A stretch of DNA of 64,000 bases from Mycobacterium shigaense (GTDB lineage: Bacteria > Actinomycetota > Actinomycetes > Mycobacteriales > Mycobacteriaceae): positions 2,542,001 through 2,606,000 of the forward strand of contig NZ_AP018164.1 in assembly GCF_002356315.1 (NCBI RefSeq). The letters run 5' to 3'. The notes beneath the pieces were generated by a model that was given only the letters and a program-made list of their open reading frames with translations, ran no database searches and had not been told where the DNA came from. Positions 37,713 to 46,782 of this stretch are shown here, piece by piece (the first letter of the stretch is position 1; each line of letters begins with the position of its first letter). Position numbers and translations under genes: made by a program.

Positions 37713-37970
37713 GAAAACGCGGTATGCGACGCCGAAAGCTCGCTGCGGTTCTACCGCGACGTGCTGGGATTCGACGTCTTTCTCGACGTCGAATTGAACG
37801 GCCCGCCAATGGAAGTCGTGACCGGAGAGGACGGCGCGCGTGGCCGGATGATCGGCAAAACGGTGGTGGACCTGCTCGAGTTCAGACACCGCAGCTTCGC
37901 GCCGCGCTCGGAAAACGCGCTCGGCTACAACCGGCGGACCTCGGCGCAGCTGCGGGGCTACGCGACCTGA
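37713..37970 (+). pseudogene. VOC/glyoxalase-family gene fragment
   Basis: Reading from about 37713: DAESSLRFYRDVLGFDVF, then LDVELNGPPMEVVTGEDG, is the N-terminal half of a vicinal-oxygen-chelate domain. It has no start codon, and homology ends near ENALGY before a tail of unrelated sequence. Only one of the four beta-alpha-beta modules needed for a metal site is present, so the gene is dead. Confidence 0.55.
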
Positions 37971-38009
37971 GCCGGATGGTCAGGTTATTGGCCGAGGCGT
38001 GTCTCGGGC

Positions 38010-38300
38010 GTGACCTTCCCGCGACAGCGACGCAGGACGCTCGTCATCATGATGGTGCTTGCCGCAGTCTGCGCGCTCACGGTGGCGGCGTGCTTCGGCT
38101 ATTGCGTCGGCCGCCGCACGGCCTCGACACCGCCGACGTGGAAGAAGCGAACCAGGCGCATCACGCTGGCCCGCTCGGCGGTCGGCTTGCTCGTACTGGT
38201 GACGGCTCGACACCTCCAGCGGAGGCTCGCGACCGAAGCGAGAATCGTTGCATCCCTTAGACTTCTACGGGTCGGCATGGCACGGTTGCGGCCCTATTGA
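38010..38300 (+). CDS. Small membrane protein, unknown function
   Basis: 96 aa from a GTG. A basic N-terminus (RQRRR) is followed by a strong hydrophobic helix (about residues 11-33, LVIMMVLAAVCALTVAACFG), GRRTASTPPTWKKRT and a second short hydrophobic segment. Looks like a mycobacterial short membrane protein; no family recognised. Ends 86 bp before the next SDR. Confidence 0.5.
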   Translation: MTFPRQRRRTLVIMMVLAAVCALTVAACFGYCVGRRTASTPPTWKKRTRRITLARSAVGLLVLVTARHLQRRLATEARIVASLRLLRVGMARLRPY

Positions 38301-38386
38301 GCCGTCGCGTCGCACCGCGAACCCGCGTGTGACACTAATGGCACGATACGACACGAGCACCGTGACGATGGAGGCCGAAGACCGAT

Positions 38387-39127
38387 ATGACTGCACTGCA
38401 CGGCAAGGTTGCGCTGGTGACCGGTGCCTCGTCAGGCCTGGGCGCGCAGACGGCCCGGCTGTTTTCCCGGCAGGGTGCAACGGTTTTCGGCATAGGCCGC
38501 GATACCGGGCGGCTGGCAGAGGTGTTCGGCGACATCGAGCACGGCGCGTATGCCCTCGTCGACGTGGCCTCACCCCAGGCCTGCATGGACGCCGTGCAGC
38601 GCTGCGTCGCGGAGTTCGGCGGCCTCGACGTCCTGGTCAACGTCGCCGGCAAGCATCAGATGCGCCGGACGGAGTCGATGACCGACGACGATTGGGCGCA
38701 GGATCTCGCGGTCAACCTCAACGGCCCGTTCTACCTGTGCCGGGCCGCGCTGCCGCACCTGCTGGAGCGTGGCGGCAACATCGTCAACGTCGGCTCGATC
38801 GCCGGGGTCGAGGGCCAGGCCTATTCGGCCGGCTACTGTGCCGCAAAGCACGGGCTGGTCGGCCTCACCCGGGCGCTGGCGGTCGAATACACCGCGGATC
38901 GCCTGCGAGTCAATGCGGTGTGTCCCGGCGGCATGTTGACACCGCAGATCGACCAGTTCAGCGCGCCGGAGAACCCGAACTTCGACCTGATCATGCGCAC
39001 GGCCTCGCCGCGCGGCATGATGCAGCCGCTCGACGTCGCGAATGTGATCGCGTTCCTCGCCAGCGACGCCGCGGCCGCGGTTCATGGCGCCGTCTATCGA
39101 GTCGACAACGGTAAGGGTGCGGGTTAG
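38387..39127 (+). CDS. Short-chain dehydrogenase/reductase (FabG-like)
   Basis: 246 aa. TGASSGLG cofactor motif at residues 13-20, NVAG, catalytic Ser in VGSIAG and YCAAK at about 149-153; C-terminal PGGMLTP and YRVDNGKGAG. A classical SDR that reduces or oxidises a hydroxy/keto substrate with NAD(P). It sits alone, 43 bp before the GAF-phosphatase gene. Substrate unknown. Confidence 0.9.
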   Translation: MTALHGKVALVTGASSGLGAQTARLFSRQGATVFGIGRDTGRLAEVFGDIEHGAYALVDVASPQACMDAVQRCVAEFGGLDVLVNVAGKHQMRRTESMTDDDWAQDLAVNLNGPFYLCRAALPHLLERGGNIVNVGSIAGVEGQAYSAGYCAAKHGLVGLTRALAVEYTADRLRVNAVCPGGMLTPQIDQFSAPENPNFDLIMRTASPRGMMQPLDVANVIAFLASDAAAAVHGAVYRVDNGKGAG

Positions 39128-39170
39128 CCAGCCGTCCTGGGCCGGGATCGGGACCGTAACGTTGGCAGCT

Positions 39171-41744
39171 ATGGCCGACGACGAAGACACATCCGCATAT
39201 ACGTGGCGGGGCCGCCGGGAGCTGACGGGCGGAATGCAAGAACAGCTCGACGACTCGGTGGCCGCTCGCGACCAGATGGAACAACTGGTGCGGGTCATCG
39301 TCGGCATATCTTCCGAACTGGACTTGGATGTGACCCTGCACCGAATCGTCCGCGGGGCGATGGAACTGACCGGTGCGCCCTACGCGGCGCTCGGTATCCG
39401 CGCAGCGGACGGCAGCGCGGTTTCGTCCATCTACGCCGGAATCGACGGCGACACGGCGCGGCGGCTCGGCGATCTGCCGGTGGGCGAGGGCATCCGCATC
39501 GACGACCTGTGCACCCACCCGGCGGCGACCGAGCTGCACGCCCACGACCCGCCGCTGCGGGCGCTGATGGGCATACCGATCACCGTGCGTGGGGCCGACT
39601 TCGGCACCCTCTACCTGGCGGACGACCAACCCGACCTGCCGTTCTCCGACACCCAGGAGAGCGCCGTCCGCGCGCTGGCCACGGCGGCGGCCGCGGCCAT
39701 CGACAATGCGCGACTCTTCGAAAGAGAGCGTGAATCGGCGAGGTGGACGAAGGCCAGCCGCGAGATCACGACCGCGCTGCTGTCCGGAGACCCGCAGACG
39801 GGGCCACTGCAGCTCATCGTGAACCGGGCGCTGGAGTTGGCCAACGCCGAACAAGCGATCCTGCTCGTTCCCAGCGAAGCCGACTTGCCTACCGATCAAG
39901 TGGACGCGCTCGTCGTCGCCGCAACCGCGGGCCGCTACGCCTCCGAGGTGATCGGCCGCCGGGTGCCGATCGTCGGTTCCACCACCGGTGGCGTCGCGCG
40001 TCGCGGCGAACCGCTGATCACCGACTCGTTTGAATACCCGATCGAGGGCTTCACCGACGCGGGGGAACGGCCGGCGATCGTCATACCGCTGATCGCCCGG
40101 GACGCGGTGCTCGGGGTGATCGCCGTCGCGCGCGATCCGCAACAGCCGCCCTTCGGCGACGACTACCTCGAGCTGGTGACCGACTTCGCCCGGCACGCGG
40201 CGATCGCGCTGGCGCTGGCCGCCGGACGCGAACACGCGCTCAACCAGGAACTCGCCCAGGCGGAGACTGTCGATGACGCGGTCGTGGCCGCGGCCGAGGA
40301 ATTGCGGCGCGTGTGGCGGGCGCGGCGCGTCCTGGCCGTCACCTTCCCCGCCGAGAGCTCGTCGATGGAAACGGCCTCCAGCGCGCCCAGGCTGGTCGCG
40401 GTCGGAGAGCCCGTGCGCTGGGCTGACCTGTCCACCGAGACACGACAGTTGCTCACCGGAATGTGCGACGGCGACCTGCTCACCCCGAACACCACGGCGG
40501 CGCCCGGGACGGCGGCGATCGCGCTGCAGCATCCCGAGGGTGTGCTCGTCGTCTGGATCGAACTGGCGGCCCAGCGGCCGTTCACCCTGGAAGACCAGAC
40601 CCTGCTGACCGTGCTGGCGGGCCGCCTCGGCCAGGGCTTGCAGCGGGTCCATCAAGTCGACCAGCAGGGGGAAACCGCGCTGGCCCTGCAGCACGCGATC
40701 CTCGGCCCCTCCGAGCTGCCGCACGGATTTGCGGTCCGCTACCAGGCCGCCACCCGCCCGTTGCAGGTCGGCGGCGACTGGTACGACGTCGTCGATCTCG
40801 GCGACGGACGCATCGCGATGATCGTCGGCGACTGCGTCGGCCACGGTCTCGCCGCCGCCACGGTCATGGGCCAGATGCGGAGTGCCTGCCGCGCGCTGTT
40901 GTTCGAAAACCCCAGCCCCGCCGCCGCTCTGGCGGGCATGGACCGCTTCGCCGCGCGGCTGCCCGGAGCCCAATGCACCACCGCCATCTGTGCGGTGCTC
41001 AACCCCGAGACTGGTGAACTGGTGTACTCCAGCGCCGGGCACCCCCCACCCGTCCTGGTCCACGCCGACGGCGCCGCGGAGCTGCTCGACGGTGGACACA
41101 CCATCGCACTGGGAGTGCGGCCGCTGCGGCCCCGCCCCGAAGCCCACGTGACGATTCCGGCGCGCGCCACCCTGTTGCTGTACACCGACGGGCTGGTCGA
41201 ACGTCGCCGCATTTCCCTGGAAGACGGCATTTCACAAGCGGCGGACATTGTCCAGGAGGGCTTGGCGGTCGCGTTGGATGATCTGGCCACCACCATCATG
41301 TCCCGGCTGGCGCCACAGGGCGGCTATCAGGATGACGTCGCGATGTTGCTTTACCGCCATCCCGCCCCGCTGGAGCTGACGTTTCCCGCTGACGTCGGCC
41401 AGCTCGCCCCGGCGCGCACAGCCTTGCGCAAATGGTTGACGAGGGCTCGGCTGGACCCGGATCAGGCGATGAACGTGCTGATCGCGGCGGGCGAGGCCGT
41501 CGCCAACGCGATCGAGCACGGGCACCGTCAAAGTCCGGAGGGAACGATCAGCCTTGGCGCCACCGCCCTGGTCGACGAGGTGCAGTTGACCATCACCGAC
41601 ACCGGCTCGTGGAAGACCCCACAACCGGCAGCCAACCCGCACCGCGGCCGGGGCATCGCTCTCATGCGAGGGCTGATGCACGACGTCACCATCGAACCCG
41701 ACGCCGATGGAACCACGGTCCACCTATCCGCCAGAATCACTTAA
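39171..41744 (+). CDS. GAF-GAF-PP2C (SpoIIE)-anti-sigma ATPase fusion regulator
   Basis: 857 aa from the ATG at 39171 (the frame is open upstream). Two GAF domains (about residues 40-195 and 200-360), a further degenerate GAF-like region to ~530, a PP2C/SpoIIE phosphatase domain (GGDWYDVVDLGDGRIA; VGDCVGHGLAAA; YQDDVAMLL) at about 545-730, and a C-terminal HATPase_c2 kinase domain of RsbW type (NVLIAAGEAVANAIEHGH; GRGIALMRGL). It joins RsbU phosphatase and RsbW kinase activities in one chain. The next gene, overlapping by one base, encodes the STAS antagonist, so together they form a self-contained partner-switching unit acting on a sigma factor or other target. Confidence 0.92.
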   Translation: MADDEDTSAYTWRGRRELTGGMQEQLDDSVAARDQMEQLVRVIVGISSELDLDVTLHRIVRGAMELTGAPYAALGIRAADGSAVSSIYAGIDGDTARRLGDLPVGEGIRIDDLCTHPAATELHAHDPPLRALMGIPITVRGADFGTLYLADDQPDLPFSDTQESAVRALATAAAAAIDNARLFERERESARWTKASREITTALLSGDPQTGPLQLIVNRALELANAEQAILLVPSEADLPTDQVDALVVAATAGRYASEVIGRRVPIVGSTTGGVARRGEPLITDSFEYPIEGFTDAGERPAIVIPLIARDAVLGVIAVARDPQQPPFGDDYLELVTDFARHAAIALALAAGREHALNQELAQAETVDDAVVAAAEELRRVWRARRVLAVTFPAESSSMETASSAPRLVAVGEPVRWADLSTETRQLLTGMCDGDLLTPNTTAAPGTAAIALQHPEGVLVVWIELAAQRPFTLEDQTLLTVLAGRLGQGLQRVHQVDQQGETALALQHAILGPSELPHGFAVRYQAATRPLQVGGDWYDVVDLGDGRIAMIVGDCVGHGLAAATVMGQMRSACRALLFENPSPAAALAGMDRFAARLPGAQCTTAICAVLNPETGELVYSSAGHPPPVLVHADGAAELLDGGHTIALGVRPLRPRPEAHVTIPARATLLLYTDGLVERRRISLEDGISQAADIVQEGLAVALDDLATTIMSRLAPQGGYQDDVAMLLYRHPAPLELTFPADVGQLAPARTALRKWLTRARLDPDQAMNVLIAAGEAVANAIEHGHRQSPEGTISLGATALVDEVQLTITDTGSWKTPQPAANPHRGRGIALMRGLMHDVTIEPDADGTTVHLSARIT

Positions 41745-42070
41745 TGTCCACGTTGCTCACCCTCGAGACCGTGCGCCGTCCTGACGGGAAGCTCGTCCTG
41801 GTGGTGGCGGGGGAGATCGACCTCAGCAATATCGACGCATTCGATCAGGCACTCACCACCGCCACGGCCGAAGTGATCGGCGGCGGCCATCCGCTGACCG
41901 TCGACCTGAGCGGGGTGGAGTATCTGGACAGCGCAGCGATCAACGCCCTCTACAGCCGGGCCGACCACATCGAACTCGTCGCCCACCCCGTTTTGATGCC
42001 GATCTTCCACATCAGCGGGCTGTCCGAACTGGTCGTCGTCGAGGCCGCGCCGCCATCAGCCGGCGGGTGA
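41744..42070 (+). CDS. STAS-domain anti-sigma factor antagonist
   Basis: 108 aa from the ATG at 41744, overlapping the previous stop (TAATG). STAS fold with VAGEIDLSNIDAFDQAL and the phosphorylation-site region DLSGVEYLDSAAINAL (Ser expected at the DSAA position). It is likely dephosphorylated by the PP2C domain and phosphorylated by the ATPase domain of its neighbour. Its 3' end overlaps the convergent zinc-finger gene by 15 bp. Confidence 0.92.
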   Translation: MSTLLTLETVRRPDGKLVLVVAGEIDLSNIDAFDQALTTATAEVIGGGHPLTVDLSGVEYLDSAAINALYSRADHIELVAHPVLMPIFHISGLSELVVVEAAPPSAGG

Positions 42071-42430
42071 TGATCCGCGGTCTAGCAGCAACTCGCGCCA
42101 GTTGCGCGGGACTCGTCCCCGCGGGCCGGGCACGCCCTGGCCGGCCGGGTGACTATCGGGCATCGCGAGTTCCGGCCCGTCGCAATACTCTTCGAGTTCG
42201 TAATCCCAGAACCAATCCTCACCGGGTTCGAACGACCGGATGATCGGATGCCCGGTCGTCCGCCAATGCGCCGACGCGTGCCGGGCCAGCGAGTCGTCGC
42301 AGCAGCCGATATGACCGCACGCCGCGCAGCGGCGCAGATGCACCCACCATCCGTCGGCGGCGTCGCATTCGGCGCAGCCGGTGCCACTGGGCGGCGCCGC
42401 AGGATCGATTTCGGCGCTCATCGATGTCAT
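42056..42430 (-). CDS. UBP-type zinc finger protein
   Basis: 124 aa; an in-frame ATG four codons on is an alternative start. C-x2-C (CAEC), C-x2-C (CAAC), then GHIGCCDDSLARHASAHWR and HPIIRSFEPGEDWFWDY give the full ZnF-UBP ligand set. In eukaryotes this fold binds ubiquitin tails; bacterial stand-alone versions are common in actinobacteria and of unknown role. Confidence 0.88.
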   Translation of the reverse strand: MTSMSAEIDPAAPPSGTGCAECDAADGWWVHLRRCAACGHIGCCDDSLARHASAHWRTTGHPIIRSFEPGEDWFWDYELEEYCDGPELAMPDSHPAGQGVPGPRGRVPRNWRELLLDRGSSPAG

Positions 42431-42695
42431 CCTGCCAGCGATTCGGCGTTGGTGCGTACCGATCGATTCGGCAAACGTTCGCCGTGCGTTTAATTGCGTT
42501 CACGGCCGGACAGCAGGCCGGCGCGCTGCCGAGAGATGCTCATTTCCAAGAGGTTTGGTCTCGAAGCCGGGTAGTGCCGGGTGTTTGCCGGGTCGGTGCT
42601 GGGGTTGGGCGAACCGGATAATTCGGCGACACTTGCCACTAGAAATAGTTGTCATCTCGAAAAGGAAATCCTTCCCGTATGCAAAGCGAGGTTTC

Positions 42696-43021
42696 ATGCC
42701 GATGATCCTGCGCATTGCGGTTGCCTCTGTTGCCGCCCTGCCCGCGCTGCTGTGCGGCACGCCGGCGATCGCCGGCGCCGCTCCTGACAGCACCCCTCCG
42801 TCTACCTGACCACGCTGAATCAGCACCACATCGACTACGCCGACCCGCAGCACATCATCAGCATCGGCACGACGCTCTGCCACGAGCTGCGCAACAGGTT
42901 GCCGTCCGATGAGGCCGTGCGGCGAATCCAGAGCCTTGGCTACTCCGGCGATCAAGCGGGGGTTATCGCGGCGGACGCCGTCCTTTCCTTCTGCCCCGAT
43001 ATGGACGCGGACGCGCGCTGA
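42696..43021 (+). pseudogene. DUF732-type secreted protein gene with a one-base frameshift
   Basis: The ATG at 42696 opens a clean signal peptide (MILRIAVASVAALPALLC, cleavage near AGA-AP) that ends at a stop after DSTPPST. One base loss at about 42800 (CCGTC for CCGGTC) would join it to VYLTTLNQHHIDYADPQ... and on to LSFCPDMDADAR, a complete DUF732 domain with its two cysteines (GTTLCHEL; SFCPD). DUF732 proteins are small secreted mycobacterial proteins of unknown function. True mutation or sequencing error cannot be separated here. Confidence 0.65.
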
Positions 43022-43046
43022 GAACCTGAAGAGGTTGACGCGCAGG

Positions 43047-44664
43047 CTATTTGGGCACGCGCACCGCGATGTAGTACTGGTGCGCCGACGTGTGGTCGCC
43101 GGTGTAGCTGCGCGCCTTCTCGACGGCTTCATGGTCGTAATCCAGCCAACGTTCGGTTAGTTGTCGCTGAAATTGGGTCCAGGACAACACGGTGAATCTC
43201 TCGAGCAGGGATTCGGGATCTTCGGGGCTGTGGTACAGCTCCCAGCTGTGGCCCCCCGTGCGCAGGCGCGAGCGGCGGACCGCGCCCATCGCCTGGACGA
43301 AGCTGTCTAGGTTTTCGGCCGGCACCCGATAACGGGTGGTGACCAGGACCGGTCCGTCGTGCGGGCACGGTTCGAACACTACGGTCGGTGACGGCCAGGC
43401 GGTGGAGATGCCGAGGCTCACCCCCTCCGGCAGCGGGAGGAACGGGAGCGCGATGACGCTGAGCGCGGCCGCGCCCAACAACACCGCCGACCAGATCAGC
43501 GCGTGGTCGAGCCCCGTCTCCGTGGCGATGAGACCGAACACGTAGGAGCCCAGCGCCTGGCTTCCGGTGAAGACCAGGAGGTACACGGACAGCCCGCGGG
43601 CCCGGACCCACTGCGGCAAGGCCAGCTGAGCTGCCGCGTTCAACTCCGTCAACGTGATGAGCCAGGCCATCCCCGACAGCATCAGCACCGGCAGCGCTGC
43701 GGCGAACGACAGCCACGCCACCGCCAGCGCCGCCGCCCCGTACCCGACGGCGCAGCCCGCCATGAGGAGGTTGGGGGGGGACTGATTTGCGCAGGCGAGC
43801 GGAGATCACGACGGCCAGCACGGCGCCAAAACCTATCCCTCCCAGCGCCACACCGTAGCCGCTGGCGCTGAGGTGCCACCGGCGCGCAGCGGCCACCGGC
43901 AACAGGGCGAGCAGGGCCGAGGCGGGAAATACGAAAAGGAAAGTGCGCAAAAGTATTCTGCGGAAGATCGGCCCGTTCCGGACGTAGGCCAACCCGCTGA
44001 TGATGGCCTGGCCCAAGCCCTCGCGTTCGATCGGTGGCCGTTGCTTGGGCCGTCTCCAGTCCGCCAGGGCGACGATGATGGCGGCGTACGACACCGCGTT
44101 GAGCGCGAAAACCGCCGCGGGACCAGCCAGTGCGACGGCCACCCCGCCAACCGCCGGGCCGACCACCCGGGCGATATTTATCGAGACGCTGGCCAATGTC
44201 GCGGCCGCCGGTATCTGGTCGCGCGGGACGACCTCCGGCTGAATGGCCTGCCACGCGGGCCCGGCCAGCGCCGAGGCGAGGCCGATGGCCAGGGTGAACA
44301 TCAGCAGCGACGTCGGGCCCAGTTTGCCGAGGTAGGTCACCACAGCCAGGGACAGGGCCACGATCACCGCATAACTCTGCAGATACATCAGCAGCCGGCG
44401 CCGATCGAACAGATCGGCCAAGACGCCGGCGAACAACCCCAGCAGCAGGGTGGGGCCGAGGCTCGCCGTCTGAACCAGCGCGACGACGGTATCGCTGCTG
44501 TGGTCTTCTACCAAGAACCATTGCGCCGCAACGCTTTGCATCCAGGTGCCCACATTGGACACGAATTGCGCGGTGAACAGGTTGCGATACACGCGATTGC
44601 GCAGCGGCGCCCAGGTCGACGCGTCGGTGGGGTGCTCCTGAGGCTGCCTCACTCGTTCGATCAA
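43047..44664 (-). pseudogene. MFS exporter (DUF894/enterobactin-exporter type) frameshifted at a G8 tract
   Basis: The 5' part (44664 down to 43781) encodes six or more helices with the MFS loop GVLADLFDRRRLL and FTLAIGLASALAGPAWQA. The 3' part continues in another frame from NLLMAGCAVGYGAAAL through the remaining helices to a soluble ~110-residue C-terminal domain (TRYRVPAENLDSFVQAMGAV ... YYIAVRVPK), typical of this family. The total, 1618 nt, is one base too long, and the shift falls at the eight-G run 43773-43780. With seven Gs the protein would be 538 aa. It may be a pseudogene, a phase-variable gene or a homopolymer error. Confidence 0.75.
43773..43780 (+). repeat. Homopolymer G8 tract inside the MFS gene
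   Basis: Eight consecutive G on the plus strand (C8 in the coding strand) at the exact point where the reading frame is lost. Tracts of this length slip during replication. Confidence 0.9.
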
Positions 44665-44804
44665 GTCACGACACCGCTTCGGTTCGTCTCGCCCGCTTGC
44701 CTTGTCATCGCGAGAAGGTTACCGCCGCCGCAGTGGACTTTCGCGCCGACCCGATAGGGCCCGGCGCCGTGTACCCCCGCGGCTCGCGCCTCTATCCTGG
44801 GCAC

Positions 44805-45755
44805 GTGACCTGCCACGTTGGCCCGCAGCCGTCGGTGGGGCGCTGGCATGCCATCGGCCTGACCGCGTTTCTCTGGATGCTCTTTCTCTATGCGGTCAAG
44901 GCATACAGCGCCGGCACGAAGGTCGATTCGCGGATCTCTTGGCTCCTCGGCGCCGCGGCGTTGCTGGCCGCCGTCGTCGCGGTGGTCGGCCGGTTGCGCG
45001 ATTGGCAGCAGCGGCGAGTCCTCCTGTTCGGCTGGCCGGCGGCCGCGCTCATCGTCACGACGCTTGTAGGCGCGATGGACTCGTACATCACCCGCGACTT
45101 TCCCGGCAACATCACGATGACCTTCGCCTACATCGGTCTTACCTGCCGGCGCTGGCGCTCACTGGCCTTCCTGCCGCTCGGCCTCGCGGCCTTCGTCATC
45201 GGGGGCGCCAGATTTCTTCCCGCCAACCTCACCACCGTGGTGTTGACCACGTGCATGTGGGTCATCGTTGCCGAGGTGCCGGCGTGGCTCATCGCCCGGC
45301 TGGAGGAGCAGAGCGAGTTGCTCCGCGAGATCGCGCGGACGGACACCCTGACCCGGCTGTTGAACCGGAGCACCCTCGCCGCCGAGCTGTCGACGCACGC
45401 CGACCGCTGCGCGGTCGTGCTGATCGACCTGGATAGTTTCAAGAGCTACAACGACCACCACGGTCACGAGGCCGGCGACCGGCTGCTGGTCGACTTCGCC
45501 GACGCGCTGCGCTGGTCGGCCCGCCCACAGGACATCGTCTTCCGGATCGGCGGCGACGAGTTCCTGGTCCTGCTCGTCGGCGCCGGTCGGGCCGACGCCG
45601 AGCAGGCGCGCGATCGCCTCCGCCGGCGGTGGGCCGAGACGGGCGGCCCGGTTGACTTCAGCGCCGGAATTGCCGCCGGTGCGCCGGATTTGATGCGCCT
45701 TGCCGACGAGCGCATGTACGCCGACAAGCGTTCCCGCGGCCTGGCGGCCGACTGA
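44805..45755 (+). CDS. Membrane-bound GGDEF diguanylate cyclase
   Basis: 316 aa from a GTG at 44805; the frame is open to 44697, so the start is uncertain. About six hydrophobic segments fill residues 15-160, then DTLTRLLNRSTL, LIDLDSFKSYNDHHGH and RIGGDEFLVLL, the intact GGDEF active site that makes c-di-GMP from two GTP. The terminal LADERMYADKRSRG is typical. No EAL domain is present. Divergent from the MFS gene. Confidence 0.9.
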   Translation: MTCHVGPQPSVGRWHAIGLTAFLWMLFLYAVKAYSAGTKVDSRISWLLGAAALLAAVVAVVGRLRDWQQRRVLLFGWPAAALIVTTLVGAMDSYITRDFPGNITMTFAYIGLTCRRWRSLAFLPLGLAAFVIGGARFLPANLTTVVLTTCMWVIVAEVPAWLIARLEEQSELLREIARTDTLTRLLNRSTLAAELSTHADRCAVVLIDLDSFKSYNDHHGHEAGDRLLVDFADALRWSARPQDIVFRIGGDEFLVLLVGAGRADAEQARDRLRRRWAETGGPVDFSAGIAAGAPDLMRLADERMYADKRSRGLAAD

Positions 45756-45910
45756 CGGGCCACTACGAATTCGGCTGGCGCGCCGTGCCGTTGGTGTTCT
45801 TTTCGCTGAACGTCAACTCGTCGGAGTCGGCCAGCAGCCGCGCATGACCGTAACGCGACGGCGCTATTTCGTGCGGCGTGACGCCGGAATGCTCCACCGG
45901 GCCTGGTGGA

Positions 45911-46591
45911 TCACTCCGGCGCTCCGGTGCTCATGGATCCGATGTAGTACGTCTCGTGACCGTTCGGATAGCCGCCGCCCTCGGTCGCGATGTGGACGTG
46001 GTCGTAGTGATTGGCGGTTTCGGAGCCCAAATCGGCTGTCCAGCTTCCCGAGCCGACGCCGGGATAGATCTTCTGGCGCCAGATCACATGGTTGATTCCC
46101 CACCGCTTCGCGTTCGCCAGGGCATAACCGGCGATTTGATTGCCGAGTTCGATGCCTTCGTGAGTCTCGTGGTTCGGGATCATCACGTCGATCGCCAACC
46201 CGTTGGGGTGCCACGGCAGGGGATCCTGCCGAAACCCGTAGATGGTCTTGATCTGCGGGAAGAGCAGGCTGATCGCGCGGGCGGCCCAGATGGTTTTGAC
46301 CTGCAACCGGTCTTCCGCCGCGACGCCGCGCGGTAGCGCGAATTGGAACGGTTGGCCCGGGCTGGGCGCGATCGCCGCCAGTGATTCGGCCTCCTCGGGG
46401 GTGGCGACGTGCGGCGGCCTGGGCGGTACGAACGGCGGAATCGCCGGCGCGACGGCCGGTGTCGCCGCCGGTGGCTCGACGTAGCCGGGTTGCTCGGTGC
46501 GTTGTGCGTAAATCATGGCGGCCGAGACTACGAGCGAGGCCGGGATCGCCAGCCAGCGCCCCCGCGCCTTGGCTAACACGTCTTTCGCCAT
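45911..46591 (-). CDS. Secreted or membrane-anchored VanY/ARB_07466-like C-terminal domain protein
   Basis: 226 aa from the ATG at 46591. A single N-terminal hydrophobic helix (about residues 13-29), a Pro-rich linker, then a domain with GFRQDPLPWHPNGLAIDVMI, HVIWRQKIYPG and NHYDHVHIATEGGG. The H-x6-D and HYDHVH patterns are those of peptidoglycan-peptidase-like folds of the ARB_07466 C-terminal family. It probably acts on the cell wall, but zinc-dependent activity is inferred only. Confidence 0.75.
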   Translation of the reverse strand: MAKDVLAKARGRWLAIPASLVVSAAMIYAQRTEQPGYVEPPAATPAVAPAIPPFVPPRPPHVATPEEAESLAAIAPSPGQPFQFALPRGVAAEDRLQVKTIWAARAISLLFPQIKTIYGFRQDPLPWHPNGLAIDVMIPNHETHEGIELGNQIAGYALANAKRWGINHVIWRQKIYPGVGSGSWTADLGSETANHYDHVHIATEGGGYPNGHETYYIGSMSTGAPE

Positions 46592-46782
46592 GAACAGCAC
46601 TTTAAACGCCGGTTGCAATGCGTGTGGCCAACTTCGTCATCTCGGGCGGCTCGATTCGGGGTCCGGTGCCGCGCGGTCGATGCCGATGGCCTGCCACCCG
46701 CCCGCACGGTGTCGCGCCGGCTGGTTGCGCGGCACCGGTCGTACGTTGGGCCGCGCCGTCCGGCGCCGAACGCCGGCCGAGG

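Noticed and set aside
38991..41147. 718-codon minus-strand frame opposite the GAF-phosphatase gene
   Set aside because: It is the mirror of a well-supported gene; low-complexity Arg/Gly/Gln-rich composition, no motif.
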